This document shows, one piece after another, positions 11,561-23,228 of a stretch of DNA of 64,000 bases. Made by a program: the position numbers and the translations under genes. The stretch is from Tubiluchus corallicola. Taxonomy: Eukaryota > Priapulida > Priapulimorpha > Priapulimorphida > Tubiluchidae. Below the pieces are notes generated by a model. The model saw only the letters and a program-made list of their open reading frames with translations. It had not been told where the DNA came from and searched no databases. The stretch is taken from NCBI GenBank assembly GCA_030141605.1, contig JAQGDQ010000083.1, positions 124,001 to 188,000 on the forward strand, in the 5' to 3' direction. Position 1 is the first letter of the stretch. Each line of letters starts with the position of its first letter.

Positions 11561-12200
11561 GGGTGTGGGAATAGCTCAGTGGTAACGTGCTCGCTTACTA
11601 CCGTGGAGATTGCGGGCCAACTGTCCAGATTTAAAAATTCCAAAGATTTAAAAATGGTACCGATGGTTCTTCTTTGATAAGCGTACGTGTTTATGATTAT
11701 CGAAGTAACATGCGGGCAGGACTGGATTATCCAACAGGCCAGCGTAGGTTGCAGCCTAGAACTGCTCATGCTTGGGGGGGGGGGAGCTTTCAAACTTTGG
11801 TTGACATTTGTGTTTTTCACTACGGTTATGTTGGAATATATGCTAATTTGGTTGGCAATAAATACTAAAATAGGGATATTTCTTTTAAAGAATATTTTTA
11901 TTGACAAACAAAAGACATGCTATTCTGGTTTATTTAAAGAATTTGCAATAAGTTTATTTCAACCTACTTAAATGTCGCTAAACTATATCACAAGTAAAAA
12001 AATATTCAAGACGGATGCGGCGAGGTAGGGGTGGCTTCGTCTGAGGGTGCCCCATAATTTCATTAACGTAGGGGCCCCAAAAAGCCATAATCCAGCTCCG
12101 CATGCGGGTAATAACTGGAACCACCACGGAAATAAGTATTGAATTACCTACGGTGGATTACCTGGCTTATGTCCTAAACGAAATTATTGTTATTATAATT
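11561..12200 (+). mobile_element. tRNA-derived SINE, copy 2, split by a hAT MITE
   Basis: The head (11561-11620) has an A box AATAGCTCAGTGGTAA followed by CGTGCTCGCTT as in copy 1; the B box has decayed. The body continues to 11716, is interrupted by the insertion at 11717-12100, and resumes from 12101 to TATGTCCTAAACGAAATT near 12165-12182. Removing the insert and one CATGCGGG copy restores collinearity with the SINE at 9359-9600. Confidence 0.8.
11717..12100. mobile_element. Non-autonomous hAT element (MITE) with 8 bp target-site duplication
   Basis: 384 bp element with termini CAGGACTGGATTAT and, at the other end, ATAATCCAGCTCCG, which are imperfect inverted repeats with an identical 9 bp core. 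It is flanked by perfect direct repeats CATGCGGG at 11709-11716 and 12101-12108. An 8 bp duplication with CAG-type ends is the hAT signature. It holds an 11-12 bp poly-G run (~11775) and no transposase. It sits inside SINE copy 2, so it is the younger insertion. Confidence 0.85.
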
Positions 12201-13723
12201 ACTATTGTAAATGTTGGTTACACAGCCTCTTATCCAATTCCAACAAGGACAACAAAAATAACATCCAGATGAGTATTCGGGTCAAGTCTTTCGACCAGAA
12301 ATTCCTGGAACAAGATTTGCATGTGACCGTACGCAATGATGCCAGCTCACCATTATAATGCAAATAGCTACAGGCTTCTTATTGTCCACTGGGTAGATGA
12401 CAGTGGAAGTCTGACACAAATTTTGAACTGATAACGGGTTCTGTATGGGCGCCAGTAATAAATCAATTTACAGGGGTAAAAGAAAAGGTAGCAGACAGTG
12501 CAGTAAATCAAGTTTCGCGTGACTCATTGGCGTGGAATGTTAGGGTTTCGACTATTTTGGATGATGCAAGGCGATAATGTGCGAAATTCTCGTAATCAGC
12601 AACATTACATGATTTGAATTGGACAGAACTCGTATTTGAAAGTCTGGGCATCGTTGACGTTGCTCACCGTGATTCGTGGGAGTATCCATTATAATAAGTT
12701 GCACTGTAAAATAAATATATATTAACATTCTAATTTCTAACACATAATTCTGTTGTAAGCGTACTCTTCCCTATGCAAAGGATATATCGTAAGGCAAATA
12801 GCGAGCGAATCTGTAGAACATTATATAGCTTACACCTTTGTTTGGCTTGCTGAGTTGATGAATATATTCATAGTAAAATTTTAGCCATCCTTTTTGCGAC
12901 GTGAAGCTTAGGAATTAGTTTTATGTACACATTTCTAAAAGACGTTTAGCCTACACAAAAGTAATTTACATTTTTATTTGCAATTTGTGTTACAAGTAAT
13001 GCTTTATATAATCGCTAGGCATACATTCTTTGTTACATTTAAACAGTGTTAGTTAGGGAAAAGATCACTTCTCGAACCTATGCCTTTTCTTAATCACTTC
13101 CTCTTATGTAACAGTAAAAAAACACATATTCCCTACTGTGACGAGGAAGGCAAGTAAATCTACAAAATAACGAAGTTAATTTTTATTACAGACACTTAAA
13201 AACATTTATAGAACTTTAAAAGCAATACAACGGTATTAAAACTTTTACTTTAAATTGCTAAAATCATACCAAACGTTTCGACAAGCTGCTGCTGTCATCA
13301 CCAGTGGTAATTTTACAAACATGCAACCAGTTCATATAGGCAGAGTCTATTATGCACTAATTAAGTAGTTAACAAAAGCCAAATAGGTAATGATTAAGCA
13401 GACCTGAAGAAAAGAAATTGATACAGTAACAGATAGTTAAGTGTTTGAAAGTAAAGTTGAAGGAATTGAACTACTTTGTACATTAAGAGAAGACTTATTG
13501 GGGTATTTATTTATAGCTCTGGTCACTCTTTTCTGCAGAGTAACCAAAATGTCTAAGAATGTATTGTACCTGTGCTGTGTACATGCAATATTTTAGCAGC
13601 ACGCACCACGTAAATCATTTTTCTCAATATCACCACGAGAGTTACTGAACTGCTACTTAACAAAAAAACATGAAGGCAGACATAATTAACTAACCAGTTA
13701 TATTTTAATTACATACATTTAAC
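12201..13723. other. Intergenic; possible decayed coding sequence at 12215-12690
   Basis: In 12215-12690 one minus-strand frame has only about three stops in roughly 150 codons and a plus-strand frame has about five, fewer than expected at this base composition. I recognise no family in either, so a degenerate gene or transposon piece is possible but unproven. The rest (12690-13723) is AT-rich with nothing to support. Confidence 0.25.
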
Positions 13724-14203
13724 CAGGGCCTATTTCAGGGGGGGGGAGTGGGTTACTTCCCTGGGGCCTCTCCTTCCAGGGGGGCCTCGCGCCGAAGTAA
13801 CATTTTTTTTGCTTTTTGCGAACATACTGTCTCCTCTCTCCCTCTCTCTTGCCGCACGCGCGCCGTTTGCCTTGAGCGGCTCGGTGCGATGTTCAGCTGT
13901 TTTCAATTTCGGAATTTCTAACACCGGCTTGTACGGAAGTGAGAGAGTACGGTATCACATATTGCAAAGATGTTGTTTTTTATTTGACTATTTGACAAGT
14001 ATTAAGGACTGGTCTTGAGAATAAAGCAGTTTTTCTTTCAATTGTTCTTTCCTTTAACAACTGTATAACTTCATATTTTCTCTTCGAAAATACTTCTCCG
14101 GCGTTCTAGCAGTTCAAAAATTTTCTGGGCGCCAACCATGGTGGCGCCCGTCCAACGCCCCCCCCCCCCCCAGGGGGCCTCGCTTAGGCTGAAATAGGCC
14201 CTG
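13724..14203. mobile_element. hAT MITE with perfect 15 bp TIRs and 8 bp TSD
   Basis: 480 bp element. The left end CAGGGCCTATTTCAG (13724-13738) is the exact inverse complement of the right end CTGAAATAGGCCCTG (14189-14203). It is flanked by perfect direct repeats CATTTAAC (13716-13723 and 14204-14211). The CAGGG ends and 8 bp duplication identify a hAT-type DNA transposon. Just inside the ends are a G run and a C run with GGGGGCCTCGC in inverted orientation, extending the hairpin potential. No transposase is encoded. The perfect ends suggest recent movement. Confidence 0.93.
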
Positions 14204-14211
14204 CATTTAAC

Positions 14212-16060
14212 AACAGTTAACACGAAGACAATCAGTGAACTTTAAATAAACCCGAGAAAGCCCTGTGACGGTAATTAAAGTTCTCACTTGTGAATTTAAC
14301 CAGCATTTAATGACAAAACCAACAACGAGTGGAAAAACAAATGACCCTCGTTCCACGAGCTGTCCATCTCTGTTCACAATGCTATCATATTAAATCTATT
14401 GTTTATTTTCACGCATCCGTAAATTTGCTCAGCTCTTACAGTGTAACCAGATCACCCTCTGTACATATACACCTTAACTGATCATTCTGTTTTAAAATAT
14501 GTTATGTCTGCTATACTGCGAAGCTAGAAAACCAACAGTTGGGCCTGTGAAACCTTTTTTACCTTTGATTTTGGAAAATGGAACTAACGGCGTAGTTCAA
14601 GATCACTTTCTATCTAAAGTAAAAACGTAACAACATCCGGATAAATATATGGAGAGGCGGCACATTGATAAGAAACATAAAATATATTTTTATATATGTC
14701 GTACACAGGAGTTAGACTTAAAGTCAATGCACCAAGTACGATGTCAGTTAAGTAAACTCTTGCGAAGATCGCTTCAATATTGTTGTGCAGTTTGGAAACT
14801 AATGCTGTCCTATTTAAATAAAAAATATTACTTAATTAGAATGCCAAGTACCAATGATAAGCTTATGTTTCGTTGCTTTTTGCAGATAAAATATCTGTGG
14901 GCAAAATTACGTGTAGAAAACACCGTCTTTGCAAAACGCTTGTAACAGTTTATTTTTGCAAAACGCTTGTAACAGTTTATTTTCCTAGTGCTTATAGAGT
15001 GTTTACTGTTTTATTTAGTTCAGAAGTTTTGCTGTTTTTGAGATGAAGTTGACACAAAACAACTTAAAACAGTTTTTGATTTATAACGCACCAAAAAGCT
15101 ATTTCTTTAGCTTGAAAAACATATAAGTAAGAGAAAGCAATATTAATGGTTCAATATAATTAGATAACGACGTGAATTAGTTTATGTAGTTTATGTACGT
15201 TGTACCACGACGTATCGTAAATTACGAAGCTATGCATTGTTTTATTTTATTTTTTGGCCTGTAATTTAAATAGTCAGAACAATTAAGACCTTTCGAAATA
15301 AGTGGTTATTAAATCTATAGTGTATCTAGTTAATTGTGTATTTATTACAAACTTTCTACAGCAGGACGAACATTTTTTATTTTGTGAAACTATTCATTGG
15401 GTAGGAGCGAAATATTTGGTTATTTTTTCATATTTTACGGTTTTTTCTCAACGGATTCACCTCGATTTTACTGATATATGTCAAATTATTCTCTAGCTAT
15501 TCAGCGAGTTTAGCAGCCATTTTCGACGATGCAGAAAATTTCTAATTTTGTATTTTATTGACGCTTCGTAATTTGATACCAGCGAATAATAATGGCACGA
15601 TCGCATACCACCACCGAGCCAGGTCAGTTTAGGTAAAGTTTATCCTGAAATTACTCTTCTCTAATAACAATTCACCACATGATTGTGTTTCATGCAGTTT
15701 AATGTGAAACCCTTCAGTTATATGTGAAATTAATAATATTATGGAACTGATGTAAACTATTATTTAAACAGTTTTGGCTCGCATGCAGATTGTATAAAAT
15801 AGATGAAACCTTTCAAATAATATGAGGCCTGATTACTTGATATTATTGTTTATGATTTATGAAGGTTTTTTGCTTCGTCATAAATATCAGTGGCAGTAAA
15901 TATGACCAACTACATAAAGTACTAAACTGTAAAGTATGCAGGTCTGCAGGATAAATTTTAAAAAATGTGTTTGTCATATGTAACGAACACTGTGTGGAAC
16001 GTGTGCACATTATTGATACTGCTTACTATTCCGTGATGAAGAGAGAAAATAAAAGGGAGA
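14212..16060. other. Intergenic with a small 28 bp tandem duplication
   Basis: At about 14926-14982 a 28 bp unit containing GCAAAACGCTTGTAACAG is repeated. Open frames at 14649-14945 and 15302-15496 have no recognisable domain. A short ATG-initiated peptide at 15592 (MARSHTTTEPG) runs into GTCAGT, a possible donor, but nothing downstream supports an exon. Confidence 0.3.
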
Positions 16061-16067
16061 GAATGGG

Positions 16068-16095
16068 GAGAGAGAGAAGGAGACAGAGAGAGAGA

Positions 16096-16171
<76 letters not shown>

Positions 16172-16239
16172 AAAGAGAGAGAGAGACAGAGAGAAAGAGA
16201 GAGAGACAGGAGGGAGTAAGAGAAAGAGAGAAAGAGAGT

Positions 16240-16290
<51 letters not shown>

Positions 16291-16366
16291 GGGAGAGAGA
16301 GGGGAGAGAGAGTGATGAAGAGAGAGAGAGAGAAAGAGAGAGGGGAGAAAGAGAGAGAAAGAAAGA

Positions 16367-16406
<40 letters not shown>
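16068..16406. repeat. (GA)n microsatellite, ~340 bp
   Basis: Interrupted GA dinucleotide array. The spanning Arg/Glu-rich open frame is a by-product of the repeat. Confidence 0.95.
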
Positions 16407-16409
<3 letters not shown>

Positions 16410-18400
16410 GGCTTCCTTATATAAATAAGTTCTTGTTGCTACGCCTTGGATGCCTCAGTCCTGTTGTGAAGCTTTGGAACTAATCTTAATATATTAAACG
16501 AATATATTATTTTATTTTTAGGAGCATAGTATGAGGTAGCTTGTCCTGGCACGAAAATTAACCTTATCAGAATTGCGCGCTCGATTAAGTTTTTTGTAAT
16601 ACTATATATTGACAACATTATCAGCTAAAAGGTACAAAGGCTTCACTCTAATAACGTAAATTCCTCTGAAAATTTAATAAACTTTGCTGCTATTTTCTTT
16701 CACAACGAACCTGCTAGACTGGCGTTATTTCAAAACAAATACACTATGCAGGTGCGTGAATGTATGAATAATCTCACGACAAAAGATTACACGAACTTTT
16801 TGATTTTCCTGGGGAAAAATTGTTTAGCAAACAAAAGCCTCGGCGCAGTTATAGAACGGAGGCGGTTCACTAACGCAATGCGCTACTCGTAATTTGCTAA
16901 TACCAACATATAGGTAAAGTGCATTTATAATGTACACGCAATGTGGCATGCCTGTACCTGACTACATTATAGATCGTACATTAAATGTATCATCGTCTGA
17001 TGTTTACCAACGTATTAGGTTCCCATCCATGTACAAATAACCCATTTTTCGAAAAATGATACAAAATATGCGCGGAATCACGCCTTCCTCACGCATATTT
17101 TGACCAAAATCCATCTGATTTTTGGACAATGTCCAATTTTAGCCTCTGAACAACTGGACTCCCAGTAGAAATAAATTAGTCACGTTTATTTTTCTTAAAA
17201 ATTTTGAATTTTAAATTTCTTTTGTCTATCTCTGATTTCTTTTTCCTTCTCTCGCTCATTCACTCTTTCCTTTCTCTGTTCTCGATTAAAAGCAGGAGTC
17301 ATTGTACATTACAATGTATATATATATGTGGTACGGCTTAAGGCAGATAAAAAAAACCAAGCAGTACACCACGTGGTCTACACGGTACACTGGTCTAGTA
17401 TGGATTATTTAAGTATGAAGCATGTACTAGGCCAAGACTATACTATACTGAGAAAGTACATTATTTACATACATGTACCACGATGAGTCAGATTGGCGTC
17501 ATAACCTCAAAGTTTTTCAAAGTGAAGCAGCACTCGTTCTGGTTAGTACCTGCTAAGCATTTGAACATCTGACAATTCTGCCGTTTTAGAAATCTTTCCT
17601 TATTTGGATAAAGCTACCCAAGCTTCTTCAGGGATTAAGTAGTAGCCCCAAGACTATAGAGAATAAATTTACTTAGTGATCAATGCTAGGTCAGCATTCC
17701 TCTGTGAACAGTAACAGTTCCGGTTTACTACAGAATGTAATTTTTACCAAATCGTGTTTGCTGCCTTTATTCTGAATGCTGGTCGGCTTGCACGGGCAAA
17801 CGAAAATAAAAAATCCAACATTTTTCTTCACTATTTGTTTCAGCCAAGTATTGTAGATGTAAAATAACGTTTAGTATTTCTGGACACGTAGGGCACGCCA
17901 GAATTGTTCAAAAAGATTTGAAAACTCAGAAGCACATCCAGGAAGTGCTTGATTGCTTTAAGATTGCAATTACTAAAAGGGAAATATGATTAAAGGCGCC
18001 ATGTCTTATGAGGATGGTAACCCATCTTGACAAATAACCTTCTGATATGTAAAAACCATTATACGCCAATAGACTCTGTGCCTTGTTCACGAATTCATGT
18101 GAGAATTGTCACTTATTCTTGCGCGCTTCTGTGGAAGTAAGCCTCTTGTTCGATCTTATCTGTCGCTTGAATAGTTTAATCACAGCAAATTGGGTATGAC
18201 ACGCATCCTATCAACTGGGGATTGTATAATCTCGAGTAATAAAAGATTTAGAATGGTATGGGGAATAGGGACTGACATACGCGACCGTATAATCATCTAT
18301 CGCTATACTGATTTAGTGATGCGTTGATGCCTTTTCCACATTGTTTACCAAACTATAGACAACCGTTAGGTGCAGGAACCACAGAAAAGCAGGGCAGTAG
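16407..18400. other. Intergenic, no gene recognised
   Basis: About 2 kb of AT-rich sequence. A tRNA A-box-like stretch in reverse orientation near 16860-16895 lacks a B box and was not called. No open frame of note. Confidence 0.35.
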
Positions 18401-18409
18401 TAATTGCCT

Positions 18410-19635
18410 AGGTAGGTAGGAAGTTATAGTGGAGCCAGTTTCGTAAGACTTACTCCAAAAGAATTTTAGATCTGTGCTGCCCTAGTGTTAAGTAAGCATG
18501 TGCCTCACTATTGGGTAAGTACGTAGGCACTAGGCAGGTAGGTAAGTGGGTACTAAGTAGTATGTAAGAAGGTAAGCAGGTAGGTAAATACGTAGGTAAG
18601 CAGCTGGTCAGGTATATAGGGGAATAGTAACAAACAGGGAATAGGCAGGCAGGCAGGCATACGAACAATAGGTTGTTAGTTAGGTAGGCAGGTAGGTAGG
18701 TAGGTGGGTAGGAAGGTAGGTTGGTTGGTAGATAGGTAGGTAGGCAGGCAGGTAAGTAGGTAAGAAGGCAGGGCGTAGGTAGGTAAGTAGGATGTACATA
18801 TAGGTAGGCAAAGCAGGTATCTAGGTAGGCAGCTAAGTAGGCAGGTAGGTAAGTGGGTACTAAGTAGTATGTAAGAAGGTAAGCAGGTAGGTAAATACGT
18901 AGGTAAGTAGCTGGTCAGGTATATAGGGGAATAGTACAAACAGGGAATAGGCAGGCAGGCAGGCAGGCATACGAACAATAGGTTGTTAGTTAGGTAGGTA
19001 GGTAGGTGGGTAGGAAGGTAGGTTGGTTGGTAGATAGGTAGGTAGGCAGGCAGGTAAGTAGGTAAGAAGGCAGGGCGTAGGTAGGTAAGTAGGATGTACA
19101 TATAGGTAGGCAAAGCAGGTATCTAGGTAGGCAGCTAAGTAGGCAGGTAGGTAAGTGGGTACTAAGTAGTATGTAAGAAGGTAAGCAGGTAGGTAAATAC
19201 GTAGGTAAGTAGCTGGTCAGGTATATAGGGGAATAGTACAAACAGGGAATAGGCAGGCAGGCAGGCAGGCATACGAACAATAGGTTGTTAGTTAGGTAGG
19301 TAGGTAGGTGGGTAGGAAGGTAGGTTGGTTGGTAGATAGGTAGGTAGGCAGGCAGGTAAGTAGGTAAGAAGGCAGGGCGTAGGTAGGTAAGTAGGATGTA
19401 CATATAGGTAGGCAAAGCAGGTATCTAGGTAGGCAGCTAAGTAGGCAGGTAGGTAGGCATTTAGGTATAGGTAGGTAGGTCAGTCGGTCGGTAGGTAAGT
19501 CGGTAGGAAGGTAGGTAGGTGGGTAAGAAGGCAGAGGGTTGGTAGGTAAGTAGGATGTGCCTATAGGTAGGTAGGCAGGTTGGCAGACTGTGGGTAGGCA
19601 GGAAGTTAGGTGGGTGGCTATGTAGGTAGCTAGAC
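18410..19635. repeat. GTAG/GCAG satellite with 302-307 bp higher-order repeat
   Basis: A tetranucleotide-based array (GTAG with GCAG and GTAA variants) has a higher-order structure. A marked variant string (TAAGTGGGTACTAAGTAGTA) recurs at 18543, 18850 and 19152, i.e. spacings of 307 and 302 bp. Copies 2 and 3 look nearly identical, so the array grew by recent duplication of a 75-mer of tetranucleotides. The Tyr-Leu-Pro-Thr open frames on the minus strand are by-products. Confidence 0.93.
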
Positions 19636-20652
19636 AGCTTCGTATATCTTTCATGATATTACGATTAATGCTTCTGGACGCAGATGAAGTTAAACCTCTT
19701 CGTCTTCATTGTCTTCCTTCAACGCGATTGCCATCTTCTGCCTGCTAATGCCACTCGGCGGTCCATTTGTGTTGTAACATTTTAGCTGCTACTTATAAAA
19801 GCACAATGTCCCTCAAGGGCAAGCACATTACTGTTATTACCACTAAGGGTAAAATATCATTATTCCAATTACTGCTTATTTCACAGAGTTTAAGTTGCAA
19901 ATGTGAAATGATACACGGCAAATTGAAGTGCTGTAAGCAGTTCCTAACAGCCAACCATAACGGCTATTGGTTCAAATGACATGTTGACTGCTGTGTATTT
20001 CTTGGTCCGTTACAGTATACGCTCAGCTCTGTAATATTTTCGGTTGGGGGGGGGGGGTATAACTTTGAAGATAAAGCTGCTGCAAGAGAAGTCAACGCTG
20101 ACACAGTACACAGTACCGTTTTTATTATTTATTATTTATTTATTAGGCACAAGAAATAACTACACGAGTAAAAAGTAAACAGTAAAATTTTATAGCTATA
20201 ATCAATAAGAAGATTACCAATAAAAAGTTAAATGAAGTTTCAATTCAAGTAAAAGAGTTATAAGGGAAAGAAATGAAAGTTTGAAAACACGACAACTTTC
20301 ACTTTAATCACAATTTCAACTTCACATCATAGTTACATAAATAGTTATTATTACTGTTTTACCTATGTTGTTAATTAATGTATCACTGAGTCACTGAGTC
20401 ACGTAATGCGATTTTTATATCGTTACGCGTTTCGTATCAACCCAAGAATATGTTGCGGTGATCGACGCTGTGAATCCAACTATTCAAACTGGCAGGTAAC
20501 ATTACTTATTTGTCAAATCCGTTACGATTGAACTTTCTAACTCTTAGATCATTAGAGGAAAGACGGTTAGATAAAGATTTATACTGTGTTATCAAATCAT
20601 ACATAAAGACGTAGATATAGACAGAGATAAATTTTTCTCATTTGCTACATCT
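19636..20652. other. Intergenic; possible LINE tail on the minus strand near 20115
   Basis: There is a G run at 20045-20057. TTATTTATTATTTATTTATT at about 20122-20145, followed by AGGCACAAGAAATAAC, reads on the minus strand like a LINE 3' end with an AAATA-type tail. This is weak evidence. No gene is recognised. Confidence 0.3.
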
Positions 20653-20844
20653 AGTCGGACAAGAAGTACCAACTCACTTAAAATGTATGTCAAGCGATCT
20701 GCTAAAAATATTTGGTCATTTTTTTCGATTTGGAGTAGTTTACCAGAAATTGTAAATGATGCACCATTAGCAAAAGCTCGCAATGCAAACTTTTTTTATA
20801 CGGCGACTAAATTATGTCGATCTAAATGCTTTCTTAGTATTTAA
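20653..20844 (+). mobile_element. CR1/L2-like LINE ORF2 C-terminus (fragment)
   Basis: An open stretch reads TRSTNSLKMYVKRSAKNIWS then FFSIWSSLPEIVNDAP and ends in TAA at 842-844 of this kilobase. The order TRS...FF...W(N/S)SLP...(V/I)V is the conserved C-terminal tail of CR1/L2-type ORF2 proteins. It is 5'-truncated, with no RT core nearby. Confidence 0.7.
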
Positions 20845-21073
20845 CAGGCACATGTAAGAAGCATTTGCTTTTCGTGTCTCCCCCACACCGCCCCTCATTA
20901 TCATGCTGCTTTTTGTGTATGTACGTAATTTAATGTGTATAGCATGTTTTTATATGATGTATATGTTTGTATGTATATGTATGTATCTTAATGTATATTG
21001 TTTACTTCTCATTTGGTGTGTAATAAACTTAAACTTAATTGTAGCAACTATCCTAACAGTAAACAAGCTTTTC

Positions 21074-21402
21074 GTGCGTCGAAGAGCTAAAGTATCATTT
21101 GGTCAATTTTTCTCAAATCGTGTTGTACCGATTTGGAACTCACTGCCTGCATATGTTGATGGTGTACCCCACGTAACTGCATAAAATATTAAGTTATTTA
21201 AAAACCGCCTATATAAAGTTAACTTGCATAAATTCCTTGTACACAACGGACACATGTAAGCAGTTAATATCTTTGTGTCTTTACCACACTCTTGTAAATA
21301 TTTTATTTGTATGTTCTTTGCCAACGTGTTTTATATTATATTGTTTTTATTGTAGACTCTATTTTACTATTGGGTGTGATTAAAATAGAATAAATAAATA
21401 AA
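21074..21402 (+). mobile_element. CR1/L2-like LINE 3' end (fragment) with AAATA tail
   Basis: Reads RRAKVSFGQFFSNRVVPIWN then SLPAYVDGV, a stop, then NIKLFKNRLYKVNLHKFL: the same conserved LINE tail as at 20653, interrupted by one stop codon. The 3' UTR ends in AATAGAATAAATAAATAAATAA (21379-21401). 5'-truncated and dead. Confidence 0.8.
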
Positions 21403-21777
21403 TAAGCAGTTTTTCTCTTGATGTTTTCTTCTTTTCTTGCTCCCATGTAGCTTTTCGCTTATGACGTACATTTTGTTCCAGATTGTAAATCCATCTACGC
21501 TGTTATCTATAATCAGTTATAATGCAATCTTGCATTTGTAGATACAACAGATGAGCTATAGGAGCTAATTAAGCACATCATAGAAGCAATGTAGCTAGCT
21601 AATAATTTGCGATCGCGCTAATTAGTTTGATTTATGGTCCAACACAAACACTAGCAGGTGCGCTATGGGAATATTGAGAACATGAGAGAACTGTGACACC
21701 TGAGCACGTTTGGTATAAAATGGAGTTACACATAAGCAATGGCGGGTTTTTATTTACTCACAAATTCCAGAAAATCA

Positions 21778-22001
21778 CAGCAACGGCAACAACAACAGCA
21801 GTAATTGCAAAAAATAACAGGAACAACAACAGCGACAGCGACAATGGTAACGACAATGACAACAACAAGAACGACGACGACAACGACAACGATAGCGACA
21901 GAAACAACAGCAGCAACGATATAACAACAAAAACAATAACAACAACAACGATAAAATAAGACAACAATAGCAGCAACAACAGCGAAAACGGTAGCAGCAG
22001 A

Positions 22002-22030
<29 letters not shown>
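21778..22030. repeat. (CAA/CAG/GAC)n trinucleotide array
   Basis: Imperfect CAA, CAG and GAC triplets adjoining the left arm of the large inverted repeat. The matching right arm at 23395-23475 also runs into GTT/GTC triplets, so the array may be part of the element. Open frames here are by-products. Confidence 0.9.
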
Positions 22031-22032
<2 letters not shown>

Positions 22033-22199
22033 GCAGCCCCTGCTATAAAACTAGCGTTTTTTATGATTTGACAATAGTGCAAGTGTCAAAAGGTGGAATA
22101 TATTTAATTTAGATGGTTGTGGCAAGATCAGAGCCTGATTCATCATCAAGGCTACGCATCTAAGTTGACACACTAAAAAAATTTGCAGAGATATTTTAG
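22031..22199. repeat. Left arm of a large inverted repeat
   Basis: About 170 bp that is inverse-complementary, at high but imperfect identity, to 23229-23400. Shared blocks include AAACTAGCGTTTTT, ATTTGACAATAGTGCAAGTG, ATTTAATTTAGATGGTTGTG and GCAGAGATATTTTAG. The arms enclose about 1.03 kb, of which 757 bp is a nested hAT element. Best read as the terminal repeats of a long-TIR or foldback-like element; no transposase is present. Confidence 0.85.
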
Positions 22200-22231
22200 C
22201 CACAAGAGGAAAACAACCAATATCGCAAAAC

Positions 22232-22352
22232 TATCCCGAGCAAGTATTGAACCAGGTGATCACCCATCCTTAACTGACCAGCTTCGACTGACCATTCTTA
22301 ATTTTGGTCACTAACAGCTCATTCCGTCCGTGACCACTCGGCTATACATCAC
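22232..22352 (-). mobile_element. tRNA(Ser/Leu)-like unit, probable SINE head
   Basis: On the minus strand, TAGCCGAGTGGTC (22332-22344) resembles the A box of Ser/Leu tRNAs and CTGGTTCAATACTTGC (~22240-22255) resembles a B box. The spacing of about 85 bp is larger than in a normal tRNA, so an insertion or an old pseudo-tRNA is likely. It lies between the arms of the large inverted repeat. Confidence 0.45.
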
Positions 22353-22391
22353 ACTTGAAAGTGCTAATTTTGTGTCAGCTTTAATGACAAG

Positions 22392-23148
22392 TTGGGCGGG
22401 TTCTAGGTCATTTGACGCCCTAGCCAAAAGTATTTTTAATCCCCCACACATACGTCATACAACCACTACAAAATTGTGTTTTTGTTGTATATATTAAAGT
22501 ATTAATGGTACTTGTGTGTTGGGCCTATACATTATTGTGTACTGATTAACTGAAGTTAACTACCACTCTACAACTACATTTGAAATTGACATCATTGTAC
22601 GTCCTGGGTCTTCACGAGCAATCAATATTTCTACAATTTCAGCCGCGCAGCCTTCATGTTCATATTCATGGCTAGATTTTCCTTCAGCCTTATCATCAGA
22701 GAACAGTGACTGAGTCTTCTGACTCCTCTTTTTCACATACGTCCATTCCATTAGCATCATCATCTTCACAACCATATAACTCTGGTCTGGTTGTAAATAC
22801 TCTCTTTTAAGATTTTGTTGCTGTTCACTGTCCACCAGCTTCTTTTACTTTTTGTTTCGTGTATTATGCTACTGAAAGCTTCGACTCTTACAAGTCTATC
22901 TGCCACGATTAGATAAATGCTAATGCAAGGAACTTTTCTGTTAAGGAAAGGAGTCGTTACTTTGGCTGCTGCCCTATGCCTACAATATAAACTGTGGACA
23001 AGAACTTGGTAACGTGTCAATCACTATGTTATTGCTTATACTAAACTTAAAAATAAGGAATCACTTCCAGAATTTTGAGCCCCTCCCCTCTAAGAAAATG
23101 GTGCCCTAGGCAACCCGTCTAGTTTGCCTGGTGGTAAAGCCGGTCCTA
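22392..23148. mobile_element. Degenerate hAT element nested in the inverted repeat
   Basis: 757 bp. The left end TTGGGCGGGTTCTAGG and the inverse of the right end (TAGGACCGGCTTTACC) are imperfect inverted repeats of the hAT type, with typical subterminal GCCCTAG motifs (GACGCCCTAGCC, GGTGCCCTAGGC). Flanks are ATGACAAG (22384-22391) and ACGACAAG (23149-23156), an 8 bp duplication with one mismatch. Minus-strand frames at 22560-22835 and 22766-23020 have no recognisable transposase domain. Older than the hAT MITEs at 11717 and 13724. Confidence 0.75.
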
Positions 23149-23228
23149 ACGACAAGAATAATTATTGAAATGTTTAAAACAGTAAAGTAAAAAGATTGAA
23201 GAAAATTCGCATTCACATTTGAACATGT

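Noticed and set aside
15967-16428. 153-codon Arg/Glu-rich frame
   Set aside because: Translation of a GA dinucleotide array; the short non-repeat start has no domain.
16855-16900. Reverse-orientation tRNA A-box-like sequence
   Set aside because: No B box at the right distance.
18450-19654. Minus-strand frames rich in Tyr-Leu-Pro-Thr
   Set aside because: Direct translation of the GTAG/GCAG tetranucleotide array.
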